From positions 61,392,279-61,456,278 of the forward strand of contig CM042034.1 of NCBI GenBank assembly GCA_023525975.1: a stretch of 64,000 nt of DNA, in the 5' to 3' direction. This document shows, piece by piece, positions 31,675-42,668 of the stretch (position 1 is its first letter; every line of letters begins with the position of its first letter). The stretch comes from Smallanthus sonchifolius. Its lineage: Eukaryota > Streptophyta > Magnoliopsida > Asterales > Asteraceae. The notes beneath the pieces are model-generated. The model was not told the DNA's origin. It saw only the letters and a program-made list of their open reading frames with translations, and made no database searches. Made by a program: the position numbers and the translations under genes.

Positions 31675-32032
31675 TGAAACTAGGAAGTTTCGATAGAAAG
31701 GTGATTATCTTTCAAAATTATAAACAGTTATCAATCAAAACTAGTAGTTTCGATACCCAAACTTACCCTAGTATCTCTGCCCGAAACTAGTTGTTTCGAT
31801 CGAAACTAGAAGTTTCGATAAAGTCTTATCTGAAAGTCTAAGTGGTGATCGAAACTAGTTGTTTCGATCGAAACTAGAAGTTTTGATAAGGTCTTTTCTC
31901 TGAAATTTTTCTAAGTGTTGATCAAAATTGTTGTTTCGATCGAAACTAGAAGTTTCGATAAGATCTTTTCTCTGAAATTTTTCTAAGTGTTGATCAAAAT
32001 TGTTGTTTCGATCGAAACTAGTAGTTTCGATA
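31675..32032. repeat. Higher-order P1 array within the env-like leader, element E
   Basis: From about 31780, two P1 palindromes fused head to tail (GAAACTAGTTGTTTCGATCG then AAACTAGAAGTTTCGAT) plus a TCTGAAATTTTTCTAAGTG spacer repeat four times with a period near 70 bp. Two looser units precede them. The array lies between the two leader acceptors, so it would be intronic. Confidence 0.88.
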
Positions 32033-32140
32033 GGGGTTGTCTCAGAATCGTATAAGTGTTGGTTTTAAATAGTGTCGACCAGATTTTGATCTGAAATATT
32101 TCTAAGTATCAAGCTTGATTAATCTTGTTTGTTTGCAGAT

Positions 32141-32336
32141 ATGGATCTATTTTTTGTCAAAAGGCACAATGTCTGTGCATTTCTAGATGCTAATGATCCA
32201 AAGGCTACAGAGTTTGTCCCAGTATTAACTTTCCTGGCAAACTCCAACATTAGCTTTGCCATCAGTCAAAATGTACCTGTCTTCGAAACATCAATCACGC
32301 AATTCTGGGAGACAGCTGAGTCCATAACCATTGACA
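32141..32336 (+). pseudogene. Element E env-like ORF, N-terminal part
   Basis: The frame starts MDLFFVKRHN and runs to the ATGTG duplication made by element B. It then resumes at 59603. ATEFVPVLTFLANSNISFAI and ITQFWETAES resemble YKDIVDFLNRSRISYAI and LEQFWETAEH of copia D, so the two env-like proteins are homologous. A splice acceptor touches the ATG. The role of such proteins in plant Sireviruses is not established. No signal peptide or membrane segment is visible. Confidence 0.8.
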
Positions 32337-32658
32337 ATGTGTGTCACAGCCCCAAAATCCACTAACGGAGTTTTACGTTAGGAGCGTGACATACCAGGAT
32401 CTCAGTCATTAGTTATGTTGAACGACTCTATATGAGTTTAAGAAAAACACTAGTATTGCTCATAGTCACAATGCAGCACTATTAAATTAAAATATTGAGT
32501 AAATGCGGAAGCGAAAAGGTTTAACAAAATACATGCGCTAAAACAAATGCGCCCAAAACATACAAGTCAAAATAAATAAATAAGTAAATCCGATGTTTGA
32601 AAAATAAATGAAACTCCAATGCATGCATGCCCTAATCTCGTGCTCGTACCTTAACTAC

Positions 32659-33120
32659 CTGAGAAAAACATGCTAAAATGTGTCAACACTAGGTTGGTGA
32701 GTTCACATGTTTCAATTGTAAGTAAAGATACTAGATAAAACAATTACAATTATATCAATAGGTAGCTAGCCTAACAACATGTTACTAAAGCGTTTCGACT
32801 CCGAATCTGACTGTTTGTGTTTGATTTGCTTTCCACCATGTCTATCACGAAACAATGGTAAAATGTTAGGTCAGTATTACACCCGTTCGACTTCCCGTCG
32901 TGTTAGTGCGACTATCGCGGGTGGGGCTTGTCATGCCCAGTAGTACTACTCAAGATTACCTCGCTATTCCATATATTAAACGGTTCGATATGTAAGGACT
33001 TGTATGATATGTTTGCGCTTAGTACAACAAGTGATATAAAAGAAATGTAAGATCTAACTGTTTGTGTTCATATTTTATCCCCCAAGTTTAAAACATAGAA
33101 AAAGGGGCCATGAAACTCAC
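32659..33120 (-). other. Intron-like leader module in element B LTR
   Basis: In sense, donor CTAAG|GTGAGTTTCAT then GGCCCCTTTTT; complementary block GTGAACTCACC near 32703-32693; acceptor TTTTTCTCAG|GTAG (AG at 32660-32659). In the other LTR the donor is GTGAGTTTCAC and the acceptor TTTTATTAG, still AG. Confidence 0.55.
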
Positions 33121-34757
33121 CTTAGAATGCGTGCGTGCAGATGAAAGCTAATTAAAAACTGATTGACTACTAACCGCAACCTATAAACATTGGTTTATAA
33201 GTGTGTGTTTGTGTAAGTTGACTTGAACTCTAAGTATCTAAACAATCCCATTGTTTTAAGTGTTTAGAAAATATTTAATAGTTTGACCAAGTTTGACCTG
33301 ACGACCCGTTGGTGACCCGTTTAGTGATTTAATGTTTGGTTTGAATACTAACACACATAGTATACAAGAAATTCAAGTTTCATGCTACACATGTCACAAC
33401 TAACTTAGCATGGCAAGTTATGTCTACACAATGCACGTGCAATAAAGTTCCTACTTTTAACAATGTATGAACACAAGTTTGGTTTCAATAGATTACATCG
33501 TCTATAACACATTTGCATGATCATGACATGTTTATATACACATACTAATGCATGAAAGATCATCACAAAATACACCTTAGGTCTAGACATCAAGTTTCAA
33601 ATTCTAAAAGTTTCTGCTTTTAGTAACTTATGATCAATGCATACGATTTGTACCAAACAACACTTTAACAAGCTTTAATACATTCACAATAACATGCTAG
33701 CATCATACAATAACATCATGCACGTAAAAGTAATTCACATTCAACAAACACCTTTCAATAAAGTTTCCTCTTTAGGAAGATTTCTGGCTTTGTTAACAAG
33801 ATTCAACGCATCCATTCAATTGTAAACTACTTAACTAGCATAAATACAATCATAACAATCATCATTCACATCTAGCATGCAATCCTACAACATCATATAA
33901 TCAAAAAGTCTCTACTTTAGACAAGTTATGAATCATATGAAACTAGGGTTTTCTAAATAACAATATACTCATCAAATAGTTGCAACAACATCAATCAAAT
34001 AACCAATTCATCAACATTATTTCAAAAACTCATGTTTGGATGAACTAGGGTTTCAATCATAACTTTTATAATAAAAAAAGTAACGGAATCGGATGAAATA
34101 ACTTACGTAGGAGTGTTAGAAACGCCTAGACTAGCTCGAATACACTTCCAATTGCAACATTGAAGATCAAAGAGGGTGTGTTTGGGTTGGTTGAAGCTCT
34201 CTGCTCAAGGGGGTTTGGGATCGTGACGGCTTCCAAAGGGAATAAGGGTTTAGGGTTTTTAATTTTTATAATTTTCCTTATATACACATTTGCATGCATG
34301 GGTATTTAAATTGGATTATGGGCTTTCTAAAGGTCCATAGGCTAATTTAAAACTAATTACACTAATAATAATTAAATCCCTTCATTATTATTTTTATAAA
34401 AACTCCATCTTTTATAAAAATTAACTAACACAATTAACATTCAATAAACATGCGCGATATCAAGAGAATTCATATAATTCACGTAAATCATATAACACAC
34501 AAAATCACATATATTATATTAATTATAAATTATTAATTGTTCTAAATATTATTCTTGATTAATCACCAACGTTCCGGGTTAGACTCAAGTGTGATCCGAT
34601 AATTCTACGAGTTACCGTTGTGTGTGCATTAATTGACACATTTAATTAACCTAATTAAATGCAATGCACGTGTGACTTACTGAGATGACTGAGTTTGTAT
34701 GAACTCTACTTGAGATAACTATGTTTGTGTTAACGGAGTTAACCTGAATTTGCCAGA
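33121..34757 (-). other. Upstream half of element B LTR, no gene
   Basis: AT-rich LTR sequence with no palindrome array of the P1 or P2 type and no reading frame that looks coding. It repeats at about 57870-59507. Confidence 0.7.
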
Positions 34758-34764
34758 TGTCACA

Positions 34765-34847
34765 TCATCCCATTGCTGAAAGAATTTTCGTCCCGAATAT
34801 TAAGCGAAGTCGTTAGTTTTCTGAAACAAAAAGTTTGGGTTATCACT
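34765..34847 (-). repeat. 83-bp LTR end extension of element B (left copy)
   Basis: Beyond an inner TGTCACA end (34758-34764), the LTR continues with sequence that looks like the internal polypurine tract region (ATCATCCCATTGCTGAAAG) and ends in a second LTR-like terminus. The right LTR has the same at 59515-59597, and the internal side repeats the tract again at 34848-34890. Confidence 0.75.
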
Positions 34848-34899
34848 TCATCCCCTTGTTGAAAGAAATTTCGTCTCGAAATTTAACTAGTACCTTCTG

Positions 34900-35690
34900 T
34901 GCTTGCCGTTAACTATTTGAAAAGGTGAGGATACTTTCTCATCATCTAATCCTCGCGTTCCCACGTGAACTCTGGTCCACTTTTTGAGTTCCAGCAAACT
35001 CTGACAATAGGTATCTTACTGCGCTTGAGAGTTTTGACCTCTCGGTCCATGATTTCGACTGGTTCCTCAATAAAACGTAGCTGTTCATCGATTTCCAACT
35101 CCTCGAGTGGAACTACAAGTGTCTCATCTGATAGACATTTCTTTAGGTTTGAGACATGAAAGACATTGTGTACTCCATTGAGTGTATCTGGTAGGTTCAG
35201 TTGATATGCTACTGGTTCAGTTGATATGCTACTGGATCAATCCTTTTCACTATCTCGAATGCTCCAACGTAACGCGGGTTTAACTTGCCTCGTTTTCCAA
35301 AACGAATCACACCTTTCTACGGTGAAACCCTTAATAATACTTTGTCGCCCACATGGAATTCTAACGGTTTCCTGCACTTGTCTGCATAACTCTTTTGACG
35401 GTCACGAGCTACCGCCATACGGTTTTGGATTTGCACGATTTTCTTCGAAGTTTCGTGTATAAGTTCAGGACCCGTAAGTTGGCTGTCTCCAACTTCAGCC
35501 CAACAAATTAGTGATCGGCATTTCCGTCTGTACAAAGCCTCGAACGGTGCTGCTTTGATGCTAGTATGATAGCTGTTATTTTAGGAGAACTCCACTAAAG
35601 GCAGATGAGTCTCCCAACTGTTACCAAAATCTATCACACAAGCCCGTAACATGTCTTCTAGGGTTTGAATGGTACGTTCACTCTGGCCAT
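34900..35690 (-). pseudogene. Element B integrase C-terminal half and chromodomain-like tail
   Basis: Pieces in several frames: MYRRKCRSLICWAEVGDSQL to KVLLRVSP (35317-35535) matches the element A segment before its GPY/F module. Further down are the GPY/F remnants and a WNSKSGP/TWERE-like tail. A short duplication of GGTTCAGTTGATATGCTACT (35212-35236) breaks the frame. Stops occur near 35580 and 35695. Confidence 0.8.
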
Positions 35691-35694
35691 CTGT

Positions 35695-36435
35695 TTAAGG
35701 ATGGTACGCCGTGCTCATATCAAGGCGCGTGCCTAGAGCTTTTTGTAACGATTGCCAGAAACGTGAGGTGAATCGGGCGTCTCTATCAGAAATGATGGAG
35801 ATTGGCACTCCATGTCGGGATACTACTTCCTTAAGGTAGAGGCGGGTTAACTTTTCCATTTTGTCGGTCTCTTTGATAGCAAGGAAGTGAGCGGATTTGG
35901 TTAGGCGATCCACTATCTCCCAGATTGTGTCACATCCAGTAGGGGTTCGGAGTAATTTGGTGATGAAATCCATGGAAGTCTGCTCCCATTTCCATATTGA
36001 GATTTCCAGTTGTTGAAGTAATCTGGATTGCTTTTGGTACTCCACCTTGACCTTTGAACAAGTCAGACACTTGCTTACATAGGTGGCTATGTCGGATTTC
36101 ATGTTCGGCCACCAATAAAACACTTTTAGATCGTGATACATCTTGTCGGATCCCAGATGGTTAGAGTATCGATATTTGTCAGCTTCATCCATGACTAGTT
36201 CCCTTAGGTTTCCATACACTGGAATCCATATTCGTTCCGCGAAGTAGCGAATATCATCTGCTTTAACCTCAAGTTGTTTCTCCATACCACGAGTGGATTC
36301 CAACGATAAGTTCTCCTCTTTTAAGGCATCAAGTTGGGCATTACGAATTTGTTCTGGTAATCCTGTATGAATAGTGAGTTGTAATGCTCTAACTCGTCGG
36401 TGTTTGGTTTCTTTTCTGCTTAGGGCACAGGCCAC
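35695..36435 (-). pseudogene. Element B integrase, zinc site and catalytic core
   Basis: It contains the zinc-binding region (HLGSDKMYHDLKVFYWWPN, KCLTCSKVKVEY; the first His-rich part is altered), the catalytic core MDFITKLLRT and SIISDRDARFTSRFW, and ends at AYHP before a stop where TDGQ would follow. Relative to A, the His of VEYQ replaces EHQ. It is homologous to element A integrase at roughly the same length. Confidence 0.88.
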
Positions 36436-36712
36436 ACATTAGCTTTGCCCGGATGGTACTTGATTGCACAATCATAATCGTTTAAGAGCTCGATCCAATG
36501 ACGTTGTCGCATATTCAACTCTTTCTGCTCAAAAATATGCTGAAGACTCTTGTGATCGGTGTAAATGGTGCACTTGGTACCGTACAAGTAATGTCTCCAG
36601 ATATTTAGTGCAAACACCATGGCTACCAACTCTAAATCAAGAGTCGTGTAGTTATTCTCGTGGATTTTCAATTTTCGGGAAGCGTACCCGATAACCTTCT
36701 CGCGTTGCATCA
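36436..36712 (-). pseudogene. Element B RNase H, part downstream of copia D
   Basis: REKVIGYASRKLKIHENNYT, DLELVAMVFALNIWRHYLYG and TIYTDHKSLQHIF are RNase H motifs. The N-terminal part, ending GLGCVLM, lies at 53096 and above, on the other side of copia D. The break falls exactly at the CATCA duplication. A small deletion near 36430 shifts the frame into integrase. Confidence 0.9.
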
Positions 36713-36947
36713 TGTAGGTCCCTCGGGTGTGGCGGATCGTCACGTGCAAGTGGGTCTACTAGTCAGACCGGGTGCGGAATACCCGTGACTAGGTGGAGAG
36801 TCTAACTAAACAAAGTAAACTGACAAGAGAAAACACTTTAAACGTTCTTTCTATTATAAACACTTGAAGGTTACAGAGAGTAGTACTGAGATTACAATTT
36901 GCGTATTTGCAACTATGACTGCGTACTTAACTTCTGTCAACCTATCC

Positions 36948-36955
36948 TATTTATA
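36948..36955 (-). promoter_or_regulatory. TATA box of element D 3' LTR
   Basis: TATAAATA in sense, followed by GG. Its equivalent in the 5' LTR is 52803-52810, which would start the genomic RNA. Confidence 0.7.
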
Positions 36956-36962
36956 CAATAAC

Positions 36963-37067
36963 TGCGCAGGGCAAAATGTTCTTGTGTACTTAGCAAGTAC
37001 GCAAAGGTATTTCTTGCCTACTTGCTAAGTACGCAGGAGCTTTATCCTGCGCACATACAAGTGCGCA
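36963..37067. repeat. P2 palindrome array, element D 3' LTR
   Basis: Two full units (GTACTTAGCAAGTACGC type), one unit with altered arms (GCGCACATACAAGTGCGC) and one half unit. The 5' LTR has a different set of units, so whole palindromes were gained or lost. Confidence 0.88.
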
Positions 37068-37227
37068 AAACACTTAGAGAAAAATGCAACATTCAATATG
37101 TAAAAGTAAATACAACTCGATAAACTCATACATAAAGACTCTTACATACAAAGACAATTACAAACATTAAAGTACAAACTAAGACTCTATCTATCCAGAG
37201 TGTTTGTCACAGGAAAGTGCTTCAACA

Positions 37228-37245
37228 AACTCCCCCTTGACAACA
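37228..37245 (-). other. Element D polypurine tract
   Basis: In sense CTGTTGTCAAGGGGGAG, directly before the LTR. It is typical of copia elements. Confidence 0.85.
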
Positions 37246-37288
37246 GCTCTGGATAATCTTCAGTCTTCAGTCTTCACATCTTCGGTCT

Positions 37289-38356
37289 TTACAGCACTTG
37301 ATCTTTAGCTTCCATCTTCTTCTTGTATTCAAGACATAACTTAATCACCTTGTCATATTTAGAAGCAAGGAGCTTTGTCCATTCATCAGTGTACACGTAA
37401 TACCTGTCTGCTAGTGCCTCCAGATCTTTCACAGAAAAGTTGATGAAGCAGACTTCATCAAATATTCTGATCAGTTCCTTTGGCACTATGTTCCCACTCT
37501 CTGAACGTACCTTACCCATAATCACAGCCTCGCCAGTCTTTGGATCTACGTACCAGTACCACATGTCACCAAGAATATCCTGAGATAACTTGCTCAGGGG
37601 AATCTTAGTTTCACATCGCACTGGCTTGTATACCAATTTCTTTAAGTTCTTCTTAGTCACAGGATGTCTAGCGTGCTTATCCTTGACTCTCTTGGGCACT
37701 TGAGGCTTGAACATCTCGAATTTCCCAGATCTTGCTTCCCACTGCAGAACCACCCACAAACCCATCGCCACTGCGTGATTAGAATGACCGGGCAGCTCTT
37801 GCTTTGATAGGTTCACAAGGTCGTATTTGGGTAAGGAGCTGAACGCTTCACTGGTTGGTTTCAAGTATTGAACCCCGCCAGATCTTTTGATTACGAATAG
37901 CTGCTTATCCTCCTCAAACCTTACAGCCAAGATCATCCCTGTTGCTCCTTGTTTGTCTATTATAGACGTCTTTTGCCACACAGGAGATGGACCCTTTGAT
38001 GAAGTAGAAGGATTATCTTTTTCTTTCGGTGCCTCTGGGTCCATAGGTGTAGGGTCAACTGGGGAGGCTTCAGTCGAGGCTTCCACATTACAAGCATGCT
38101 CGACTGAACCTGTGTTGAGCGGTGCTTCGAAGGATGGAAATTCAAAGATCTCTCCATCTTCTAACTCGTACTCTCCTTCCCCGTCACCCTTGGGAATTTC
38201 AATTACAACATCTTCATCATCATCATCCCAATCGTCACCAGAGTCGATCTCTCCTTCTTCTATATTAAGGAAAGCATCGATATGTGCTTCCTTGGAATAG
38301 TCAGGCTCTAGGTATAGGATCTCATCATCAGATAAGTCCTTAAGCACTTCAGCCAC
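37289..38356 (-). pseudogene. Element D env-like protein, C-terminal domain
   Basis: 355 open codons. An acidic start (GDDWDDDDEDVVIE) leads into a folded-looking domain: LFVIKRSGGVQYLKP, LPKYDLVNLSKQEL and GDMWYWYVDPKTGEAVI. The same landmarks occur in element E (LFIIKRIRGGVQHFK, LPFYDLRDLAKLPL, KWYYNPNIRSAVI), so this domain is conserved between two copia families. A frameshift near 38600 separates it from the upstream coiled-coil part. It ends 44 bp before the polypurine tract. No membrane segment is seen. The function is unknown. Confidence 0.8.
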
Positions 38357-38517
38357 TGACTTTCCTTTGTCACCACCACCAGAGGTATGACCACCCTCTT
38401 AATGAGTAGACTCCCCCTGAGACATTGGAATAGCAGAGATGGGCATGATTGCTAAAGCTTGGTGCTCACCTCCACTAGGACCGGATTCGGGATCCTTGTC
38501 TTTGTCATCATCCTTAG

Positions 38518-39537
38518 TCAAGTCGACAGGATGACAAGCCTCATCACCAGTAGTTCTCTTCTCTTTCTCTTTCTCCTTCTCTGTCTCTTTCTCCTTCTCT
38601 TTCCCCCCTGAGCATCAAGCTTCTTGGTCGTCAGTTCGGCAATTAGTTTGACCATCACTTCATGCTCTTTCCTCTGTACATCAAACCTCAGCTCCAAGGA
38701 CGACCTATGACCCAGAATCATTTCATTTGTCTTGATTAGGAGCTCGTTCTGGGCCATGACGTTCTTCAGTTTTTCATCAGTCCCCGTTCTCTAGCTACGT
38801 AGGATTCTAACTTCGTCTACCAAAGAATTAATCTGTGCTTGTTGAGCGTCAGATTCCTCCTTTGATTTTCGAATAGTCTCCAGCAATCCAGCAACTTGGG
38901 TTTCCAGAACATCTATCCTTGCATCATTCGGATCAGGATGTCTAGATGCTGACGCCTCGGCATTGTGAATAAGGGAGGAGAAGATGGTATCGAAGTCAAA
39001 CCCTTGTGTGAAATCTCCATAATTGAAGGGTTGATTTAAAGGCTCAATGGTGGTGGTAGGGATTGAGGATGTGATGAGGGTTGTAGGAGTTATGGTAGGG
39101 GTGATGGTGACTGACTCCGTGAGAATTGGAGTAATCACCACCACCTGAGTAGATGTGGTAGGGAGTGTCACTATCACAGGAATCTCCGCTGTGATTGAAG
39201 TGACGGCCACGTCAAGTTGCACCTGTGGCCTCCTCCTCCTACGATATAGTTGCTGTGAAGGTGGGGTGGAGGCTGAATCAGAACTTGCAGCTGAAACTTG
39301 TACTTGCTGCTGAGCCTCCACCTCACTGGGGATAGAAAGCTGTCGCATATCACCCCTGTTTTTGTGAATGTTTTCTCATATTTGTCTCTGTATAGCAGCG
39401 TCAGAGTCAGAGTCTGGCTCGTATTCGCTGCTAGAAGACTGTCGCTTTCTCTTGGAGGACGACTCAGGTAGGGGTACCTTTGCCGTTCTCCTTGGGTGTA
39501 CCTGCGATGGTGCATCATTGGAATCAGAAGAATCTGA
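38518..39537 (-). pseudogene. Element D env-like protein, middle region with coiled coil
   Basis: In the same frame as the N-terminal part but interrupted by stops (about 39538, 39378 and 38791). It is a Ser/Thr/Pro-rich linker, then a helical stretch (NDARIDVLETQVAGLLETI, KEESDAQQAQINSLVDEV) likely to form a coiled coil, then MAQNELLIKTNEM and a long Lys/Arg/Glu-rich tract. Element E has a similar helical stretch at 60780-61040. Confidence 0.7.
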
Positions 39538-40491
39538 CTATGTCTCTTCCGAGTCGGATCCCTTAGCACCATCATTTCCTCCTTCTTCGTCTCCATCGTC
39601 AGACGATCCATCATCACTTTCCACTTCCTCCGCTTGTTGTTGCTGTTGTTCATCGGAGTGTTCACTCAATTCAGGCTCCGAATCGTGACTGTACCATCTC
39701 CAGTCACCTGGTGCCACATATGCTTCATTGATGTGGTGACCAAAGAGTTCTGTATGCACAGGGGTAGGTTCTACACTGCCTGGCTTTAAGAATTGTGCGA
39801 ATACTCTTTTGTCCACCCTCTTCACTTGTAGTCTCTCCCCTATAGCAGGTAGGTTTGGCAACGCATCATTAATCAAAAGTTGCACAAACCTAGGGTATAA
39901 TAAGAACCTAAACCTCTCCGCCGTGTTGATCTGGTCATTGATGGCTTTGAATATGTAGTGGGAGAAGTTGTAGCCCTTATTGAGAGATAGGCCGACCATG
40001 GCTGCTGCAAGGTCATGACCCATGTCATTTTTTCCAGCTTTCCTTGATGAGATGCACATGATCATGACGTGGGCGAAGTATCGCCATTGGTCTAACACCC
40101 ACATCTTCTTATATGAAGCATAGTCTCTCGCACCGACATAATCCATTCTTTGTCTCCAAGAGTCGTCCACAAAGTAGTCGGGATAGGCTGTCAGGTCGGT
40201 CAAGAGATCTCTGAATTGAAGGACCTTTCGAATAGTATCTTCAGAGAAGGCGATAGCATGACCAGCAACGGTAGCCCTTATAACGTTGGGGGTTACCGTG
40301 CAATCATGCTCCGCAGTCTCCCAAAACTGCTCCAGATAGGGTCTTGACACGATCAGATCAGCAGAAATGGCGTAGCTGATTCTTGAACGGTTCAAGAAAT
40401 CAACTATGTCTTTGTACTGCAATGCTGCCCCTTTCCATTCTGGTTGAGTGTTAGCTAACAGGTTGAATTCGTTAGTAAACGCCTGAGCCAT
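39538..40491 (-). pseudogene. Element D env-like protein, N-terminal domain
   Basis: About 317 codons from MAQAFTNEFN. I chose this ATG (40489-40491) because a splice acceptor TTTTTGCAG (AG 40496-40495) ends three bases before it. The five codons upstream are open only by chance. Landmarks: FLNRSRISYAISADLIVSRP, LEQFWETAEHD, AGHAIAFSEDTIRKVL, QWRYFAHVMIMCISSRKAGK, LYPRFVQLLINDALPNL and ELFGHHI. An acidic tail (HSDEQQQQQAEEVESDDG) follows. It is homologous to element E. I recall similar Asteraceae ORFs being labelled longin-like or transposon proteins, which I consider unproven names. Confidence 0.85.
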
Positions 40492-40494
40492 AAT

Positions 40495-41065
40495 CTGCAA
40501 AAACACACAGAAAACATAATCAGAACAACCTGTATCATTGGAAATGAATAAACATGACTTAGTATAGCAGTTAATCTTTGAACTGAAATTTCAGACTTAT
40601 AATTTTTTTCCCAAGTGTTGGTCCTGCGTACTTAGCAAGTACGCAGACATTTCCTCTTGCGTACTTGCTATGTGCGTAACAACTACACTTGGTGAAAATT
40701 CCAGAAGTTTGAAAATGTCACTAATGTTAAAAAAAACGGGTAGATTAGGTCGCCACTAGGTCGGAATCAATGATTCTAACCTATGGGACAAGTATCAACA
40801 CCACAAACTTGCTATGCTTGACCAATTTTGACCTAAAACGGTCGACCGAACCACTGTCGGTTCAAATTCAACCACAGGGACAAAATCAAAGACTAAAAAA
40901 GCATGATTAAGGGTCGATTATGTTATCTAATCATGTTTTAATGATAAGAGGTTACCCAAACAACCCAAAAATTTCCCAAAAATCACGGAATAAACCTAGA
41001 TTTTTCTAAGTCATTAATCGGTCCAAAGTCACGATTTTGTGGATGGAATGAGCCTAGATTCTCAC
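40495..41065 (-). other. Putative 571-bp intron in the env-like leader of element D
   Basis: The donor ATTTG|GTGAGAATC (GT at 41065-41064) and the acceptor TTTTTGCAG (40496-40495) lie between a TATA box and the env-like ATG. Two P2 palindromes (40625-40678) lie inside it. Confidence 0.55.
40625..40678. repeat. P2 palindromes in the env-like leader intron, element D
   Basis: One complete GCGTACTTAGCAAGTACGC and one unit with a mutated right arm, 34 bp apart. Confidence 0.85.
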
Positions 41066-41202
41066 CAAATCGATGTTATGAGATGATGAAACTTGTAATG
41101 GGACGAAAAGACGGTTTAGGAACACTTGGATTTTGAGTAAAAGTTTGCAGAGGGAAAATTTGATTTGAATGTGATGAAAACTCAGAAATTTTCTTAGTCC
41201 CC

Positions 41203-41210
41203 TATTTATA
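41203..41210 (-). promoter_or_regulatory. TATA box of the internal env-like promoter, element D
   Basis: TATAAATAGGGG in sense, 18 bp downstream of a P2 array and about 140 bp upstream of the leader donor. The arrangement copies that of the D LTR. Confidence 0.6.
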
Positions 41211-41228
41211 CCCAACACTAAACAGTCG

Positions 41229-41359
41229 TGCGTACTTGCTAAGTGCGCACGCTTTAACTCTTGCGTACTTACAAGTGCGTAAGACTTAACTCTTGCGTAC
41301 TTATTAAGTACGCAGGTCTTACTTCATGCGCACTTACAAGTACGCACAAAAGTGCGCAA
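41229..41359. repeat. P2 palindrome array upstream of the env-like promoter, element D
   Basis: Four units with varied arms: GCGTACTTGCTAAGTGCGC, GCGTACTTACAAGTGCG, GCGTACTTATTAAGTACGC and GCGCACTTACAAGTACGC. Confidence 0.9.
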
Positions 41360-42665
41360 TACTTTCAACTCAAATTTATGAAGTTTTTCAAGTCAAACAA
41401 CGAACAAGATAAAAATATTCAATCAGGAGGATTCAAATACAATTCAGGAAGGTTAAACACAAATATTTTTTTGGCTTTTCTGAATAAAATTGAACTATGC
41501 ATAAACTTAAAATCTTTTTGATCTTTTCTCATAGCAATATATAAGGATTCACACAAACTATTTTTGATCAAAGACACGAGCAGAGGATCATATCAGGCTA
41601 TCTTTGAGCAAAAACGATACAATATAAACATCAAAGAATATGGGATCATGTCATGGATTACTATTTATTCATACATAATAAGCACATAAACAAGTAATTC
41701 AAGTTGACAATATTATAAGATTTGAAACTATAAGCATCTTTGTATCACGTTCTTGTGTATTAAGGTATTAATTATAAGATATACAACGTGTACCCCACTA
41801 ATATGCTACAATAATGTAAATTGCACTATCTCAAGGCATCTAAGATTTTCCCAATGATTTTCTAAATTTTCAGAATGAAGTTACATCTATTAGCACAGGA
41901 AAAATCAAGCAGAATCCATAAGGATTATCAGGAATAATAAGATTCAGAATCGAGTGATTCATTTGTCTTGGTTTCATTTGATTTTCTTCATTGAATATCG
42001 GTATGATGATTCAGGATAATGAGTAGGGTGTTTGAATAAGGTAAGGGAATCCAACTTTTATCTGGATTTGATTTCAATGAATCAGGAGTGATTCAAGGGT
42101 GAATATATGCTCAACGGTTGATGTAGAGACATGTCTTGATTCAATCTCACCTTACATACTTGTGAGTATGGGCAGTGAGATGAACCGCATTAATTGTGCT
42201 AAAGACATAACCCGAAACTGATCTCAAAAGAAAATTATTGCCAAAATCTAACATCCTTTATCTGATAATGATCTTTTCTATTCTTTTTACGCACACACAC
42301 TAGCAAATATGGGTTCAAATCACAGTTGTAATTTAGATTTAGTTTCCACACTACTAGTGATTCAAAGACGCATACAGCCTACTGGCAATTTAAATTACTT
42401 GTAAATAAGCAGATTAAAAACATAATAATTTAAACAATTAAGCAAGCATAACGCAATCATTTCCCATATGAGCAGTCTGTGACGTTTAGATCATTTCTGA
42501 TGTACTATCATTTCCTCTTTTCTCAAGTTAACTTTGAAATTTTTCTTCATTTTCTATTTTGTTTTTGAGTTTGTAAAATATTTTGAAAATTAAAAGAACT
42601 ATACAGAAAATTTAAAAGAAATAAAATTTAACTTCCATGAATTGAATTGATTTAAGAAAAAATAA
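41360..42665 (-). other. Element D spacer between pol and the env-like gene
   Basis: Non-coding and AT-rich. ATTCAGGA-like and GATTCA words recur at 41940-42090. No gene is seen. Confidence 0.6.
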
Positions 42666-42668
42666 TTT

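Larger units (their letters stand above)
30812..32140 (+). promoter_or_regulatory. Element E promoter and leader region of the env-like gene
   Basis: This non-coding stretch holds P1 palindromes (31067-31162), pyrimidine-rich leader sequence, a donor CATCAG|GTAACA (31355), an acceptor ATATTTGCAG (31519-31520), a second P1 array (31675-32032) and an acceptor GTTTGCAG (32137-32138) two bases before the ATG at 32141. The order suggests a separately started, spliced transcript for the env-like ORF. Copia D shows the same order. Confidence 0.5.
32342..34847 (-). repeat. Element B 3' LTR
   Basis: A 2506-bp LTR starting TGTCACAGCCCC. Its far end has decayed to TATCACT. It contains the intron-like module (32659-33120) and an 83-bp terminal extension (34765-34847). 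Confidence 0.92.
36713..37227 (-). repeat. Element D 3' LTR
   Basis: A 515-bp LTR starting TGTAGGTCCCTC and ending GTGCTTCAACA on the + strand. It holds a TATAAATA box (36948-36955, minus strand) and, 8 bp upstream of it in sense, a P2 array. Confidence 0.95.

Noticed and set aside
37289..40491. True retroviral envelope protein
   Set aside because: No signal peptide, cleavage site or membrane segment is visible; env-like is used only for position.
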